From JBBECJ01 sp963763325 (GTDB lineage Bacteria > Chloroflexota > Chloroflexia > Thermomicrobiales > CFX8): DNA of 64,000 nt. Positions 9,660 to 18,226 of the stretch are shown piece by piece (position 1 is the stretch's first letter; every line of letters starts with the position of its first letter). The stretch is from NCBI GenBank assembly GCA_963763325.1, contig CAVXOL010000001.1, forward strand, positions 1-64,000, written 5' to 3'. The notes below the pieces were generated by a model that made no database searches, was not told where the DNA came from, and saw nothing but the letters and a program-made list of their open reading frames with translations. A program made the translations under genes and the position numbers.

Positions 9660-10603
9660 GCCACGGGTGGCGGACATCGTAGCCCACGCCGCCATCCCGG
9701 CGATCGAGACGGTCGGACTGCGCAAGGAGTATCGCGGCTCGGTCGTGCTGCACGACCTGTCGCTGACGGTCGCGCCCGGCGAGGTGTTCGGCTTCCTCGG
9801 TCCCAATGGCGCCGGCAAGACGACGACGATCAAGATTCTGATGGGGCTGGTGCGACCAACCGCAGGTACGGCCAGCATCTTCGGGTTGCCGGCCGGCGAC
9901 CGCGAGGCGCGCCGGCGGGTGGGATATCTGCCCGAGAATTTCCGCTTCCACGACTGGTTGACCGGAGCCGGCCTGCTCGACTTCCACGGGCGGCTGGCCG
10001 GACTATCAGCGGCGGAGCGCCGGTCGCGCATCCCGGACGCAATCGCGCAGCGTCGGGCTGGCCGGTCGCGGCGACGAGCGCATCCGCAACTACTCGAAAG
10101 GCATGACGCAGAGGATCGGGCTGGCCCAGGCGATCTTTCATGGCCCAGACCTCGTGCTGCTGGACGAGCCGACCTCGGCGCTGGACCCGGTTGGACGGCG
10201 CGAGGTGCGCGACCTGATCCACGCGCTGCGCGCCGACGGCATCACCGTCTTCCTCAACTCGCACCTGCTCAGCGAGGTGGAGCTGGTCTGCGACAGGGTC
10301 GCGATCATCGACCACGGGCGAGTGGTGCGCAGCGGGCGGCTCGCGGAACTGCTCGGCGCAACGTCATCGATCCGCGTCACGGTCGATCGGATCGACAGCG
10401 ACCTGCTGGCGGCGCTGAATCGCTACGCCGACGTACTCGCGGTTGATGGCACGACGGTGACGCTGGGGGTAGCCGATGTCGAGGTCGCGCCACTGATCGC
10501 GGAGGCGGTCATGCGCGGCGGGTATCAGCTGTACGGCCTGGTGCCGGTCCACCGCTCGCTTGAGGACGTCTTCATCGATCTGGTCGAAGGTGGTGAGCCG
10601 TGA
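9637..10603 (+). CDS. ABC transporter ATP-binding protein (one frameshift)
   Basis: About 321 residues after repair. Walker A is FLGPNGAGKTTTIK, the signature is NYSKGMTQRIGLAQ, Walker B is LVLLDEPTSALDPVG and the H-loop is LNSHLLSE; the C-terminal extension ends VHRSLEDVFIDLVEGGEP. A GTG start at 9637 with GGGAG upstream overlaps the previous gene by 23 bases. The frame shifts near 10050, where one extra base sits in ATCGCGCAGCGTC; beyond it SVGLAGRGDERIRNYSKGM follows the family pattern. It pairs with the permease starting at 10600. Confidence 0.88.
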
Positions 10604-11451
10604 GCATCCTGACGATCGCGCGCTTCACGATCCAGGAGGCGGTCAGCCGTCGCCTGATCCTGGCCGGGGCGCTGCTCAGCCTCGCCTTTCTCGGACTCTT
10701 CGCGCTCGGCTTCGGGCTGATCTACCACAACGATAGCCAGCTCTCCGGCCCGATGAGCGACGCCCAGGAGCAGGCGGCGTTCGGCACGATCATGACCGTC
10801 CTCGGACTCTACGCAATCTACTTCCTTGCCGGGTTCCTGGCGCTCTTCCTCTCGGTCGGCGCAATCTCCGGCGAGATCGACTCCGGCGCACTCCACGCAG
10901 TCCTCGCCCGGCCACTCCGGAGGGCGGAGTTCGTCGTCGGGCGCTGGCTGGCCTATGCCGGGCTGACCAGCGTCTATGTGGGATTGATGGCTGGGCTGCT
11001 GCTGCTCTCGGCCCGGCTGATCTCCGGCTACACGACCCCCGACCCGGTCCGCGCGACGCTGCTGATGATGCTGGCGGCGGTCATCCTGCTGACGCTGAGC
11101 CTCTTCGGCAGCACGCTGCTCTCGACGCTGGCCAACGGCGTCGTCGTCTTCACGCTGTTCGGGCTGGCATGGCTGGCCGGCATCATTGAGTTCATCGGCG
11201 GCGCGCTCTCCAACGAGGCGATGCTCAACACCGGCACGGCCGTCAGCCTGCTGATCCCGAGCGATGCGATCTGGCGCGGCGCTTCCTACTACATTCAGTC
11301 GCCGCTCTTCCTGGCCGGGATGAACGCGCAGGAGGGGATCCCCTTCGCCGGCACGACCCCGCCGGCCGCTCCACTCGTGGCGTGGGGGCTGCTCTATCCG
11401 CTCGTCCTGCTCGGCGCAGCCGTCCTGACGTTCTCCCACCGCGACCTGTGA
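10600..11451 (+). CDS. ABC-2 family permease
   Basis: 283 residues, six predicted helices. After helix 2 comes SVGAISGEIDSGALHAVLAR, the NosY-like ABC-2 coupling segment. The GTG start overlaps the ATPase stop (GTGA), which indicates translational coupling. It forms the second exporter with the ATPase at 9637. Substrate unknown. The gene is intact and convergent with the glucosidase gene downstream. Confidence 0.88.
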   Translation: MSILTIARFTIQEAVSRRLILAGALLSLAFLGLFALGFGLIYHNDSQLSGPMSDAQEQAAFGTIMTVLGLYAIYFLAGFLALFLSVGAISGEIDSGALHAVLARPLRRAEFVVGRWLAYAGLTSVYVGLMAGLLLLSARLISGYTTPDPVRATLLMMLAAVILLTLSLFGSTLLSTLANGVVVFTLFGLAWLAGIIEFIGGALSNEAMLNTGTAVSLLIPSDAIWRGASYYIQSPLFLAGMNAQEGIPFAGTTPPAAPLVAWGLLYPLVLLGAAVLTFSHRDL

Positions 11452-11533
11452 TGAACCAGCTGTCGTGGCGACGCAGTGCGCCTGTGGACGCTGCGTCTCG
11501 TAGCGGAATGCATCAGCACTCCGCGCTTTGAGA

Positions 11534-13135
11534 TCAAACCAGCGCGATCACGACCCCTTCGTCTGCTGCCAGATCGACGCGACCGGCGACGTGCGAGTCG
11601 GGACGGCTGGGGTTGGTTGAGAGAAGGATGCGGCCTACTGGCGGGGCGTCGGTCGGAGACCAGGTGGATGGATGGGAGCCGAGGTTGAGCACGACCAGCA
11701 GCCGGCGACCGTCGTGCTCGCGTTCGTAGGCGAGGATGTTTCCCGCAACGCCGCGCGGATGGTAACGGCCGATCTGGAGCACCGTCTCGTTGCGGCGCAA
11801 AGCGATCAGTTGGCGATAGAGCGAGAGGAGCGACCTGGAGTCGTCCTGTTGAGCAGCGACGTTGGTTTCGGTTGCGTCGTCAGGGATCGGCAGCCACGGG
11901 TCGCCCGCCGGCGGGCAGAAGCCGGCGTTGGGGGTGGCGTCCCACTGCATTGGCGTGCGCTCCGGGTCGCGACCAACGCTCGGGTTGCCGACACGAATAC
12001 CCCACGGGTCCCGCACCCGCTCCGGAGGGATCAGCCCGTCACGCATCCCGATCTCGTCGCCATAGTACAGGGTCGGAGTGCCGCGTAAAGTCAGCAACAG
12101 CATCGCCGCAACCCTCGCCTGGGCGGAACCGATCCGCGAGGCGATCCGAGGGCGATCGTGGTTGCCGAGCACCCAGTTGGGCCAGCCGTCGTCGGGCAGC
12201 GCCCCCTCGTACTGGTCGATCAGCGCGGCGAGGTGAGCGGCGTCCCAGTCGGTGCGGATCAGGTGCATGTTGGTCGGCAGGTGCACGCCCGTGCCGCCGA
12301 CGCCGTAGTAGCGCATCAACCGCTCGTATGGCAGGTACAACTCGCCGATCAGCAGGCGGTCGGGATATTCATCCACCACCGAGCGGATCATTTGCACGAA
12401 TCCCTCATTGTCGGCGTGGTCGGCCGAGTAGACCGGCAGGAGTTGGTTATCGATGCCCATCTCGGGGTCCACATCCGGGTTGGGCGGGTTGTCTCGCCAT
12501 TCCGGGTCCTTCATCACCTGACGCAGCGCGTCGATCCGGAAGCCGTCGACGCCGCGGTCGAGCCAGAAGCGCAACGTGTCGAGCATCGCTGTCTGGACCT
12601 CGGGGTTGCGCCAGTTGAGGTCAGGCTGCTGCGGAAGGTAGGCGTGGTAGTAGAACTGACCGGTGGCCTCGTCCCACGTCCATGCCGGTCCGCCGAACTC
12701 GCTCTGCCAGTTGTTCGGCAGGCTGCCGTCCGGCCCGGCGTCCTTCCAGTAGTACCAGTCACGCTTCGGGTTGTCGCGCGACGAGCGGGACTCGATGAAC
12801 CACGGATGCTGGTCCGAGGAGTGGTTCGGCACCCAGTCCAGCAGCACCCGCAGGCCACGGGCATGCGCCCCGGCCACAAGACGGTCGAAGTCGTCCAGCG
12901 TGCCGAAGATTGGCTCGATACCGGTGTAGTCGCTGACGTCGTAGCCGAAGTCAGCCATCGGCGAGGGGTTGATCGGCGAGATCCAGACGGCATCGATCCC
13001 GAGCCAGGCGAGGTAGTCGAGCCGGCTGGTGATCCCTGGCAGGTCACCGATCCCGTCGCCGTTGCTGTCCTGAAATGAGCGCGGGTAGACCTGATAGATG
13101 ATCCCGCTCTGCCACCACCGCTGCCTGCTCGTCAT
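11534..13135 (-). CDS. GH13 alpha-glucosidase / oligo-1,6-glucosidase
   Basis: 533 residues, complete. The conserved GH13 regions are present: LLDWVPNHSSDQHPWF (region I), GVDGFRIDALRQ with the nucleophile Asp near residue 200 (region II), LLIGELYLP with the acid Glu near 263 (region III), and VLGNHDRPRIASR (region IV). The start IIYQVYPRSFQDSNGDGIGD is typical of the oligo-1,6-glucosidase/alpha-glucosidase subfamily. There is no signal peptide, so it is cytoplasmic and hydrolyses maltose or isomalto-oligosaccharides. ATG at 13135 follows GGGAGCG. It stands alone between exporter modules, convergent with the ABC genes. Confidence 0.93.
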   Translation of the reverse strand: MTSRQRWWQSGIIYQVYPRSFQDSNGDGIGDLPGITSRLDYLAWLGIDAVWISPINPSPMADFGYDVSDYTGIEPIFGTLDDFDRLVAGAHARGLRVLLDWVPNHSSDQHPWFIESRSSRDNPKRDWYYWKDAGPDGSLPNNWQSEFGGPAWTWDEATGQFYYHAYLPQQPDLNWRNPEVQTAMLDTLRFWLDRGVDGFRIDALRQVMKDPEWRDNPPNPDVDPEMGIDNQLLPVYSADHADNEGFVQMIRSVVDEYPDRLLIGELYLPYERLMRYYGVGGTGVHLPTNMHLIRTDWDAAHLAALIDQYEGALPDDGWPNWVLGNHDRPRIASRIGSAQARVAAMLLLTLRGTPTLYYGDEIGMRDGLIPPERVRDPWGIRVGNPSVGRDPERTPMQWDATPNAGFCPPAGDPWLPIPDDATETNVAAQQDDSRSLLSLYRQLIALRRNETVLQIGRYHPRGVAGNILAYEREHDGRRLLVVLNLGSHPSTWSPTDAPPVGRILLSTNPSRPDSHVAGRVDLAADEGVVIALV

Positions 13136-13254
13136 AGATCGCTCCCAGATGCCCAGGATCTGCCGTACCCTGTCAGCACAGTTCCCAGATTGCACAGCCA
13201 TGACCGACCATGCCACGCGCCGTGCCACCTGGCAACAATCCTCGCGTTCGCGTC

Positions 13255-13297
13255 CTCTCGTATACCTGATGTTGCAATGTATAATGCTGCTATGTAC
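13255..13297 (+). promoter_or_regulatory. Promoter/operator copy 3 of 3 (PadR2 operon)
   Basis: The 18-base block at 13278-13295 is identical to copies 1 and 2, with TATAAT at 13280-13285. It is about 50 bases before the PadR2 start, the same spacing as copy 1 and PadR1. The upstream GTATACCTG also resembles GTATACCTT of copy 1. Confidence 0.65.
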
Positions 13298-13334
13298 AGC
13301 AGGGTAAGTTCAGTCACGCCGTGTGATGGGTGGC

Positions 13335-13724
13335 AGCATGGAGATCAATAAGGACCTGATCGCCGCGTCCTCGACCCCGATCGTTCTCGCGATCCTGGCC
13401 GAAGGTGACAGCTACGGTTACGCCATCCTCCAACGCGTCCGAGAGATATCCGGCGGGCAGATGGCCTGGACGGATGGGATGCTCTACCCGGTCCTGCATC
13501 GGCTTGAGCGGCACGGACACATCGAGGCGCGCTGGGAAGTGGCCGAGAGCGGCCGTCGTCGCAAGTATTACCGGATCACGACGCAGGGCGAGGCGCAACT
13601 CGCGGAGGAACGCCGGCAGTGGCTGGCGGTCGACGCGACCCTCCGCGGCATCTGGCAGTCGCTCACGCTGCCCGTTCCAGCCAGCCATCCGGCGGCAGCC
13701 ACGCCACGACTGCAGGGAGCCTGA
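13335..13724 (+). CDS. PadR-family transcriptional regulator (PadR2)
   Basis: 129 residues. The winged helix is nearly the same as PadR1 (LAEGDSYGYAILQRVREI, GQMAWTDGMLYPVLHRLE, ESGRRRKYYRITTQGEAQL), but the C-terminal helix EAQLAEERRQWLAVD is present and a proline/alanine tail follows. I use the ATG at 13335, which aligns with PadR1 MEIDND. The stop overlaps the next start as TGATG. It likely represses its own operon and, through the shared block, the two exporter operons (inference). Confidence 0.9.
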   Translation, partial: SMEINKDLIAASSTPIVLAILAEGDSYGYAILQRVREISGGQMAWTDGMLYPVLHRLERHGHIEARWEVAESGRRRKYYRITTQGEAQLAEERRQWLAVDATLRGIWQSLTLPVPASHPAAATPRLQGA

Positions 13725-15103
13725 TGGTGCTCGCCGCCGGTCACACAGTACCGCTCGAAGAGCAGATCGGCCAATGGCGGAGCTACCTCCGCCGCCGGCA
13801 GGCGATCCACTCCGTCGATGTCGCCGAGCTGGAAGACCATCTGCGCGAGCAGGTCGCGGTCCTGGTCGAGGCGGGACTCGCCACCGATGAAGCGTTCATG
13901 GTGGCCGTCAAGCGGATGGGCGACCTCGACGCCCTCTCACGGGAGTTCGCGCTCGAACACTCGGACCGCCTCTGGAAGCAGCTTGTCACCCCGTCGGACG
14001 CAGGGGAATCACGGGCGCGGGTCCGAACCGATGCCATCGTGGCATTCTGCCTCGCGATCGCGGCCGCCGTCCTCATCAAGCTGCCGGCGCTCTTCGGGAT
14101 GCAACTGGAGCAGGACGCCGAGTTCTACGCCCGCAACCTGAGCCTCTTCGTGCTACCCCTCCTGACCGGCTATTTCATCTGGAAACGCCAGCCCAGCTCG
14201 TACGAAAACAGCACACTGCGCTGGCTCGCCCTGGCATTCGGCGCGGCGGCTGTCTTCGCCAACGTCTACCCCTTCGATTCGGAAGGCTCCACGCTGGTGC
14301 TGACGGTGTTGCACCTGCCGATCGCGCTCTGGCTGATCGTCGGGATCGCCTACGCCGGTGGCCGCTGGGGTCAGGTCGCCGGCCGGATGGACTTCATTCG
14401 CTTCTCGGGTGAGCTCTTCATCTACTACGTCCTGATCGCCCTCGGCGGCGGCGTCCTGATCGGGTTCATGGCGCTGACCTTCGAGTCGATCGGAACCGAC
14501 ATCGAACCCTTCTTCCAGTCGTGGCTGCTGCCGTGCGGGGCGGTCGGGGCCGTCCTCGTCGCCTCCTGGCTCGTGGAAGCCAAGCAGAGTGTGATCGAGA
14601 ACATGGCGCCGGTCCTGACGCGCCTCTTCACTCCCCTCTTCGCCGCGATGCTGCTCACGTTTCTCGGGACGATGCTGTGGACCGGACGCGGTATCGACAT
14701 CGAGCGGGACGTGCTGATCGCCTTCGACCTGCTGCTGGTGCTCGTCCTCGCGCTACTGCTCTACTCCGTCTCCGCCCGGGACCCACTCTCGCCTCCCGAC
14801 ATCTTCGATGTGCTGCAGGTCGTGCTGGTCGTCAGTGCGCTGCTGGCCAATGCGGTCGCGCTCTGGGCCATCGCTGCACGGATCACCGAGTTCGGCTTCA
14901 GCCCGAACCGTGTGGCCGGCCTCGGTGTCAACGTGCTGCTGCTGATCAACCTGGCCTGGTCGGCCGTCCTCTACATCCGCTTCCTGCGCGGACGCGGATC
15001 GTTCGCGAGCCTCGAACGCTGGCAGACCGACTACCTGCCAGCCTACGCCGCCTGGGCCGCCATCGTCGTAATCGTCTTCCCGCCGCTCTTCGGCTTCAAC
15101 TGA
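13724..15103 (+). CDS. Permease-prefix-domain membrane protein coupled to PadR2
   Basis: 459 residues. The soluble N-terminus (IGQWRSYLRRRQAIHSVDV to FMVAVKRMGDLDALSREFA, residues 10-85) is the permease-prefix/HAAS-like domain that follows PadR regulators in many genomes. About ten to eleven hydrophobic helices follow from residue 105 to the end. The ATG overlaps the PadR2 stop. Such PadR-coupled proteins probably act in the membrane response controlled by the regulator, but no transport reaction can be assigned. The frame is intact. Confidence 0.8.
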   Translation: MVLAAGHTVPLEEQIGQWRSYLRRRQAIHSVDVAELEDHLREQVAVLVEAGLATDEAFMVAVKRMGDLDALSREFALEHSDRLWKQLVTPSDAGESRARVRTDAIVAFCLAIAAAVLIKLPALFGMQLEQDAEFYARNLSLFVLPLLTGYFIWKRQPSSYENSTLRWLALAFGAAAVFANVYPFDSEGSTLVLTVLHLPIALWLIVGIAYAGGRWGQVAGRMDFIRFSGELFIYYVLIALGGGVLIGFMALTFESIGTDIEPFFQSWLLPCGAVGAVLVASWLVEAKQSVIENMAPVLTRLFTPLFAAMLLTFLGTMLWTGRGIDIERDVLIAFDLLLVLVLALLLYSVSARDPLSPPDIFDVLQVVLVVSALLANAVALWAIAARITEFGFSPNRVAGLGVNVLLLINLAWSAVLYIRFLRGRGSFASLERWQTDYLPAYAAWAAIVVIVFPPLFGFN

Positions 15104-15187
15104 CCGAGAGTCAACAAGCCGAGCGGCGCGGTCTTGGGGCGTCGCTGCACGGCGCGCACAGGTGGATAGTGCGCGCCATGCGCTCAT

Positions 15188-15562
15188 TCAAGCGGGCTGG
15201 AACAGTTCGATCGGATTGCCGGACGGATCTTCCAGCAGGATCTGCGCGCCGCCGTTACCCTGAACGATCTCGTTACGGAAGCGCCCGCCGGCCGATTTGA
15301 TGTGCTCAACCACCGCCGGCAGATCCTCGACTTCGATTCGGATGCGATTCCACCCACCCGGCGCCGGGACCTGCCCATCAGGCATCGCCTGCCCGGCTCC
15401 GCCTGCACCTGGTTGGTTGAGTAGCAGCCGCAACGCTCCGTGCGACACTTGCGCGAATCCAGGTGCAGGATGCATGTCGAGCTGGAACCCCATCACCTGG
15501 GTATAGAACGCGACCGCCTCGTCCACGTCGGCCACGATGTAGCGAACACTTGCTGAACTCAT
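15188..15562 (-). CDS. VOC (glyoxalase/bleomycin-resistance fold) protein
   Basis: 124 residues. ASVRYIVADVDEAVAFYTQV and GFQLDMHPAPGFAQVSHGAL form the first beta-alpha-beta module; RIRIEVEDLPAVVEHIKSAG and ILLEDPSGNPIELFQPA form the second, with the metal-ligand-like Glu of PIELF. Members include glyoxalases, dioxygenases and antibiotic-binding proteins; the exact role is not readable. I chose the ATG at 15562 after GGAGGTGCG. Confidence 0.85.
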   Translation of the reverse strand: MSSASVRYIVADVDEAVAFYTQVMGFQLDMHPAPGFAQVSHGALRLLLNQPGAGGAGQAMPDGQVPAPGGWNRIRIEVEDLPAVVEHIKSAGGRFRNEIVQGNGGAQILLEDPSGNPIELFQPA

Positions 15563-15650
15563 CTGCTGACGCACCTCCGACTATCGTTCGTGTACGGAAG
15601 TTTTTTCGCAGGATGCACCGACCGCCACCGAGAGGTAGAGCGTATCGCGC

Positions 15651-15998
15651 TTACGCGCTCCCCGGCTGGGCGAAGGTGGTCTTGTTGCCGTCGGGATCGA
15701 TGTATGATGCCTTTCGCCCACCATCTGAAAGTGTCTCAGTTTCGTCGGGAGTGAGTCCGCGTTCCGCGAGGGCAGCGACGTGTTCGTCCAGGTTCTCGAC
15801 GAGGAGCGTGAGCAGGGACTTGCCGGCGCGGCCAGAGTCACTAACGAGGTATATCCATCCCGTGTCGGTGAGAGACCAGGCCGCTTCTTCATCCTGTGGG
15901 AGCATGTCCGGCTGACGCCCAAACAGGCGCACGTACCAAGGGAGGGCTAACGCGTAGTTTGCAGTAGGAATCCCAGCGAAGACGTACGAGATGGCCAT
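15651..15998 (-). CDS. VOC-fold protein
   Basis: 115 residues. It opens YVFAGIPTANYALALPWYVR and has the second module TLLVENLDEHVAALAERGL, ending ASYIDPDGNKTTFAQPGSA. This is a single-chain VOC domain of the same superfamily as its neighbour but not a close copy. Activity unknown. It is transcribed in the same direction as the VOC gene at 15188, 88 bases upstream of it. Confidence 0.8.
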   Translation of the reverse strand: MAISYVFAGIPTANYALALPWYVRLFGRQPDMLPQDEEAAWSLTDTGWIYLVSDSGRAGKSLLTLLVENLDEHVAALAERGLTPDETETLSDGGRKASYIDPDGNKTTFAQPGSA

Positions 15999-16161
15999 GA
16001 CCGTTACACCTTCTTGATCTCGTTCTCATCCCTGACACTGGCTGGAGAAAAAGTCGATATCATCGAGTATCGCACTCCCTGATCGTGTTCCGGATTCCCA
16101 CGCGGGTCTCGAAACCGCTCCGGTTGTCCTGCTTCCTGTAAAAAGGAAACTGGTGAAATGC

Positions 16162-16195
16162 CATGACGCGCCGGAGATTGCTCCGGCGCGTCATG
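16162..16195 (-). terminator. Hairpin terminator of CAP gene
   Basis: CATGACGCGCCGGAG, loop ATTG and CTCCGGCGCGTCATG form a perfect stem 27 bases beyond the stop of the gene ending at 16222. The T-rich tail on the minus strand begins after a short gap. Confidence 0.75.
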
Positions 16196-16221
16196 CTTCG
16201 ATCAATGGTCAGGCGATGGCT

Positions 16222-18009
16222 CTAGCAGCCGCCACTATCGTTGCCGTTACCAAAGTCGGTCGTCCAGTACGTGCCGTACGGGCTACCGGAGACGACTGCG
16301 TGGCCGATCCCAATCTGCGTGTAACTCGGGTTCAGCATGTTCGCGTTGTGGCCACTGGAGCCCTTCCAGGCGTTGAAGACTGCCTCCGCCGTCGGCTGCC
16401 CAGCGGCGATGTTTTCGGCGATCTTGGTCCAGCCTGTGTAACCCTGGTCCTTGATCCGATCCGAGAACTTCGGTCCTGACTGCCCGGCCGGCAGTGGCGA
16501 CTTGGTGTCGTGCGCAAAGTACTTGCGCTGCCCCATGTCCAGGCTGTGGTTGTACGAGGCGATGTTCAGCTTGCGCGACACGGTCAGCGCCTTCAACCCG
16601 TTCTGCGCGCGGTACGCGTTGATCAGCGACAGGAACTCGGACTCGAACGAGTTGAGGCACGACGCCTGGCTGCCACCACCACCGCCGGACGAAGGAGTAT
16701 TTGTCGGCGTATTGGTTGGTGTGTTGGTCGGCTGCGGTGTGTTCGTTGCGCGTGGCGTGTTAGTTGGCTCCGGAGTATTGGTTGGCGTGTTGGTCGGACG
16801 CGGAGTGTTGGTCGCCGCCGGTGTGTTTGTCGGCTGCGGCGTATTGGTTGGTGTACTCGTCGCGCTCGGCGTGTTTGTCGGGGTGTTCGTCGAGCGCGGG
16901 GTATTGGTCGGCTCCGCGCCGCCACCGCCACCGCTGCCGGGCGTGTTGGTCGCCGTTGCTGTCGCCGTGTTAGTCGCTGTCGATCCCGCAGGGGCGGTGT
17001 TCGTCGCGGTCGCAGTATTCGTCGGTGTTGGAGTGTTCGTCGGTGTCTCGCCCGGCGCAAGCGTCGCTGTCGCGGTTGGCTCCTGCTCGTTCAGGACATC
17101 CGTCCGCCACTGATAGTAGTGCAGCCCGACGTTACCGGCCTCGACCTGCCAGGCCGGGTCGTTCCCGGGCGCGTAGGTCAGGCAGCGCCGCTGAAAGCAC
17201 TGCATCAACACATCGCGCGGCGTGCCATCGACCACAACGCTGGCCCAGTACGCCTCGGCGATCGGCAGGCCCGTCGCGTACGAGTCGCTCTCGAACAGCC
17301 GGTCCGTCACGAACTGTCCATCGACGTGGACGACACCAGTCGAGCGCATGAAGTGGAGAAAGACCGACGCGATCTGGTGGTCCAGCCCGGTCGCGATCTC
17401 CCGCTTGGCCGCCGTCACGCCGTACTGCGCCAGCGATGGATCGTTCGTGATCGTCCCGTCCCGGCTCAGCCGCTGGGTCACCAGCGCCCCGTCCGCCAGC
17501 GGCGGCAGCGAACGCAGCGGCCCGAACGTCGCGTAGGTCGGCCCGTTCGGATCATTCAGATCACCCGCGACATTGACATTGGCCGGCTCGTATTGCTCGA
17601 ACAGGTCGTTCCCAAGCTGCATCCGGCCGCTGACCAGCTCATTGACCAGCAGGCCGTTGGTCACATACCAGAGTCCGTCGTCAAACGCCGCCGGATGAGT
17701 GATCTCCATCCGCGACTTATCGAAGTACTGAACCTCGCGCATCCCGTTCGGCGATTCCGCGTATGGCTCCTGCAGGACGCCAGTGTTGGCCTTTGGCCCC
17801 CACATCCAGGTGCGGATCGCAGCGCGGTCAGCGACCGGCTTATCGGTCCGCGCCCAGGTGCGCTCGAACTTCTCATTTCCCGGCGCAACCGCCAGCGCCG
17901 TCTCGCCCTGCCCAAACGACAGTCCCGAGACGCCCAACGAGAGAAACTGAAAGACGATCAGCACGCTCGCGAACGCTGCGAACATGCGACGGACTCCGAA
18001 CGGAGACAT
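16222..18009 (-). CDS. Exported lineage-specific domain + TNTP linker + CAP domain protein
   Basis: 595 residues. Signal segment MFAAFASVLIVFQFLSLGV; then the shared ectodomain (residues ~45-300: FERTWARTDKPV, RTWMWGPKAN, VQYFDKSRMEI, GPTYATFGPL, DHQIASVF, CFQRRCLTYAPGN, VEAGNVGLHYYQWR); then a ~150-residue linker with about fifteen TNTP units and Gly runs; then a CAP/SCP-PR1 domain (LSLINAYRAQNGLKAL, YNHSLDMGQRKYFAH, GENIAAG-like AENIAAGQPTAEAVFNAW, SGHNANMLNP) to the end. The CAP domain may bind ligand or act on the cell surface. ATG at 18009 follows GGAGGGG. Linker Thr/Pro richness suggests O-glycosylation (inference). Confidence 0.85.
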   Translation of the reverse strand: MSPFGVRRMFAAFASVLIVFQFLSLGVSGLSFGQGETALAVAPGNEKFERTWARTDKPVADRAAIRTWMWGPKANTGVLQEPYAESPNGMREVQYFDKSRMEITHPAAFDDGLWYVTNGLLVNELVSGRMQLGNDLFEQYEPANVNVAGDLNDPNGPTYATFGPLRSLPPLADGALVTQRLSRDGTITNDPSLAQYGVTAAKREIATGLDHQIASVFLHFMRSTGVVHVDGQFVTDRLFESDSYATGLPIAEAYWASVVVDGTPRDVLMQCFQRRCLTYAPGNDPAWQVEAGNVGLHYYQWRTDVLNEQEPTATATLAPGETPTNTPTPTNTATATNTAPAGSTATNTATATATNTPGSGGGGGAEPTNTPRSTNTPTNTPSATSTPTNTPQPTNTPAATNTPRPTNTPTNTPEPTNTPRATNTPQPTNTPTNTPTNTPSSGGGGGSQASCLNSFESEFLSLINAYRAQNGLKALTVSRKLNIASYNHSLDMGQRKYFAHDTKSPLPAGQSGPKFSDRIKDQGYTGWTKIAENIAAGQPTAEAVFNAWKGSSGHNANMLNPSYTQIGIGHAVVSGSPYGTYWTTDFGNGNDSGGC

Positions 18010-18171
18010 CCGCACCCCTCCAAAAAGAACCGAGAACTCTATCTGTCGCACTACAGACCAGAACTGTTGCGAGACGAATCCTGTTCAGCCTATCGAGTGC
18101 GGATACACCTGCCATAGGTAGCCAGTACCAGCCTTTCCCGGCAGTCAACTGCGCCAATCGGCATTCAACGT

Positions 18172-18204
18172 CAACCCCCGGCCGGGAGTCCGGACCGGGG
18201 GTTG
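18172..18204 (-). terminator. Hairpin terminator of second CAP gene
   Basis: CAACCCCCGG and its complement CCGGGGGTTG enclose a GC-rich loop, 23 bases past the stop at 18227. It separates this gene from the next one downstream, implying independent transcripts. Confidence 0.7.
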
Positions 18205-18226
18205 TGACACATCTTGCGAAGAGGAA

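Noticed and set aside
16680..17050. CRISPR-like tandem repeat
   Set aside because: It is the translated TNTP linker; units are short and variable, without spacers of uniform length.
16510..18117. 535-codon plus-strand frame opposite the CAP protein
   Set aside because: Shadow of the repeats and ectodomain on the minus strand.
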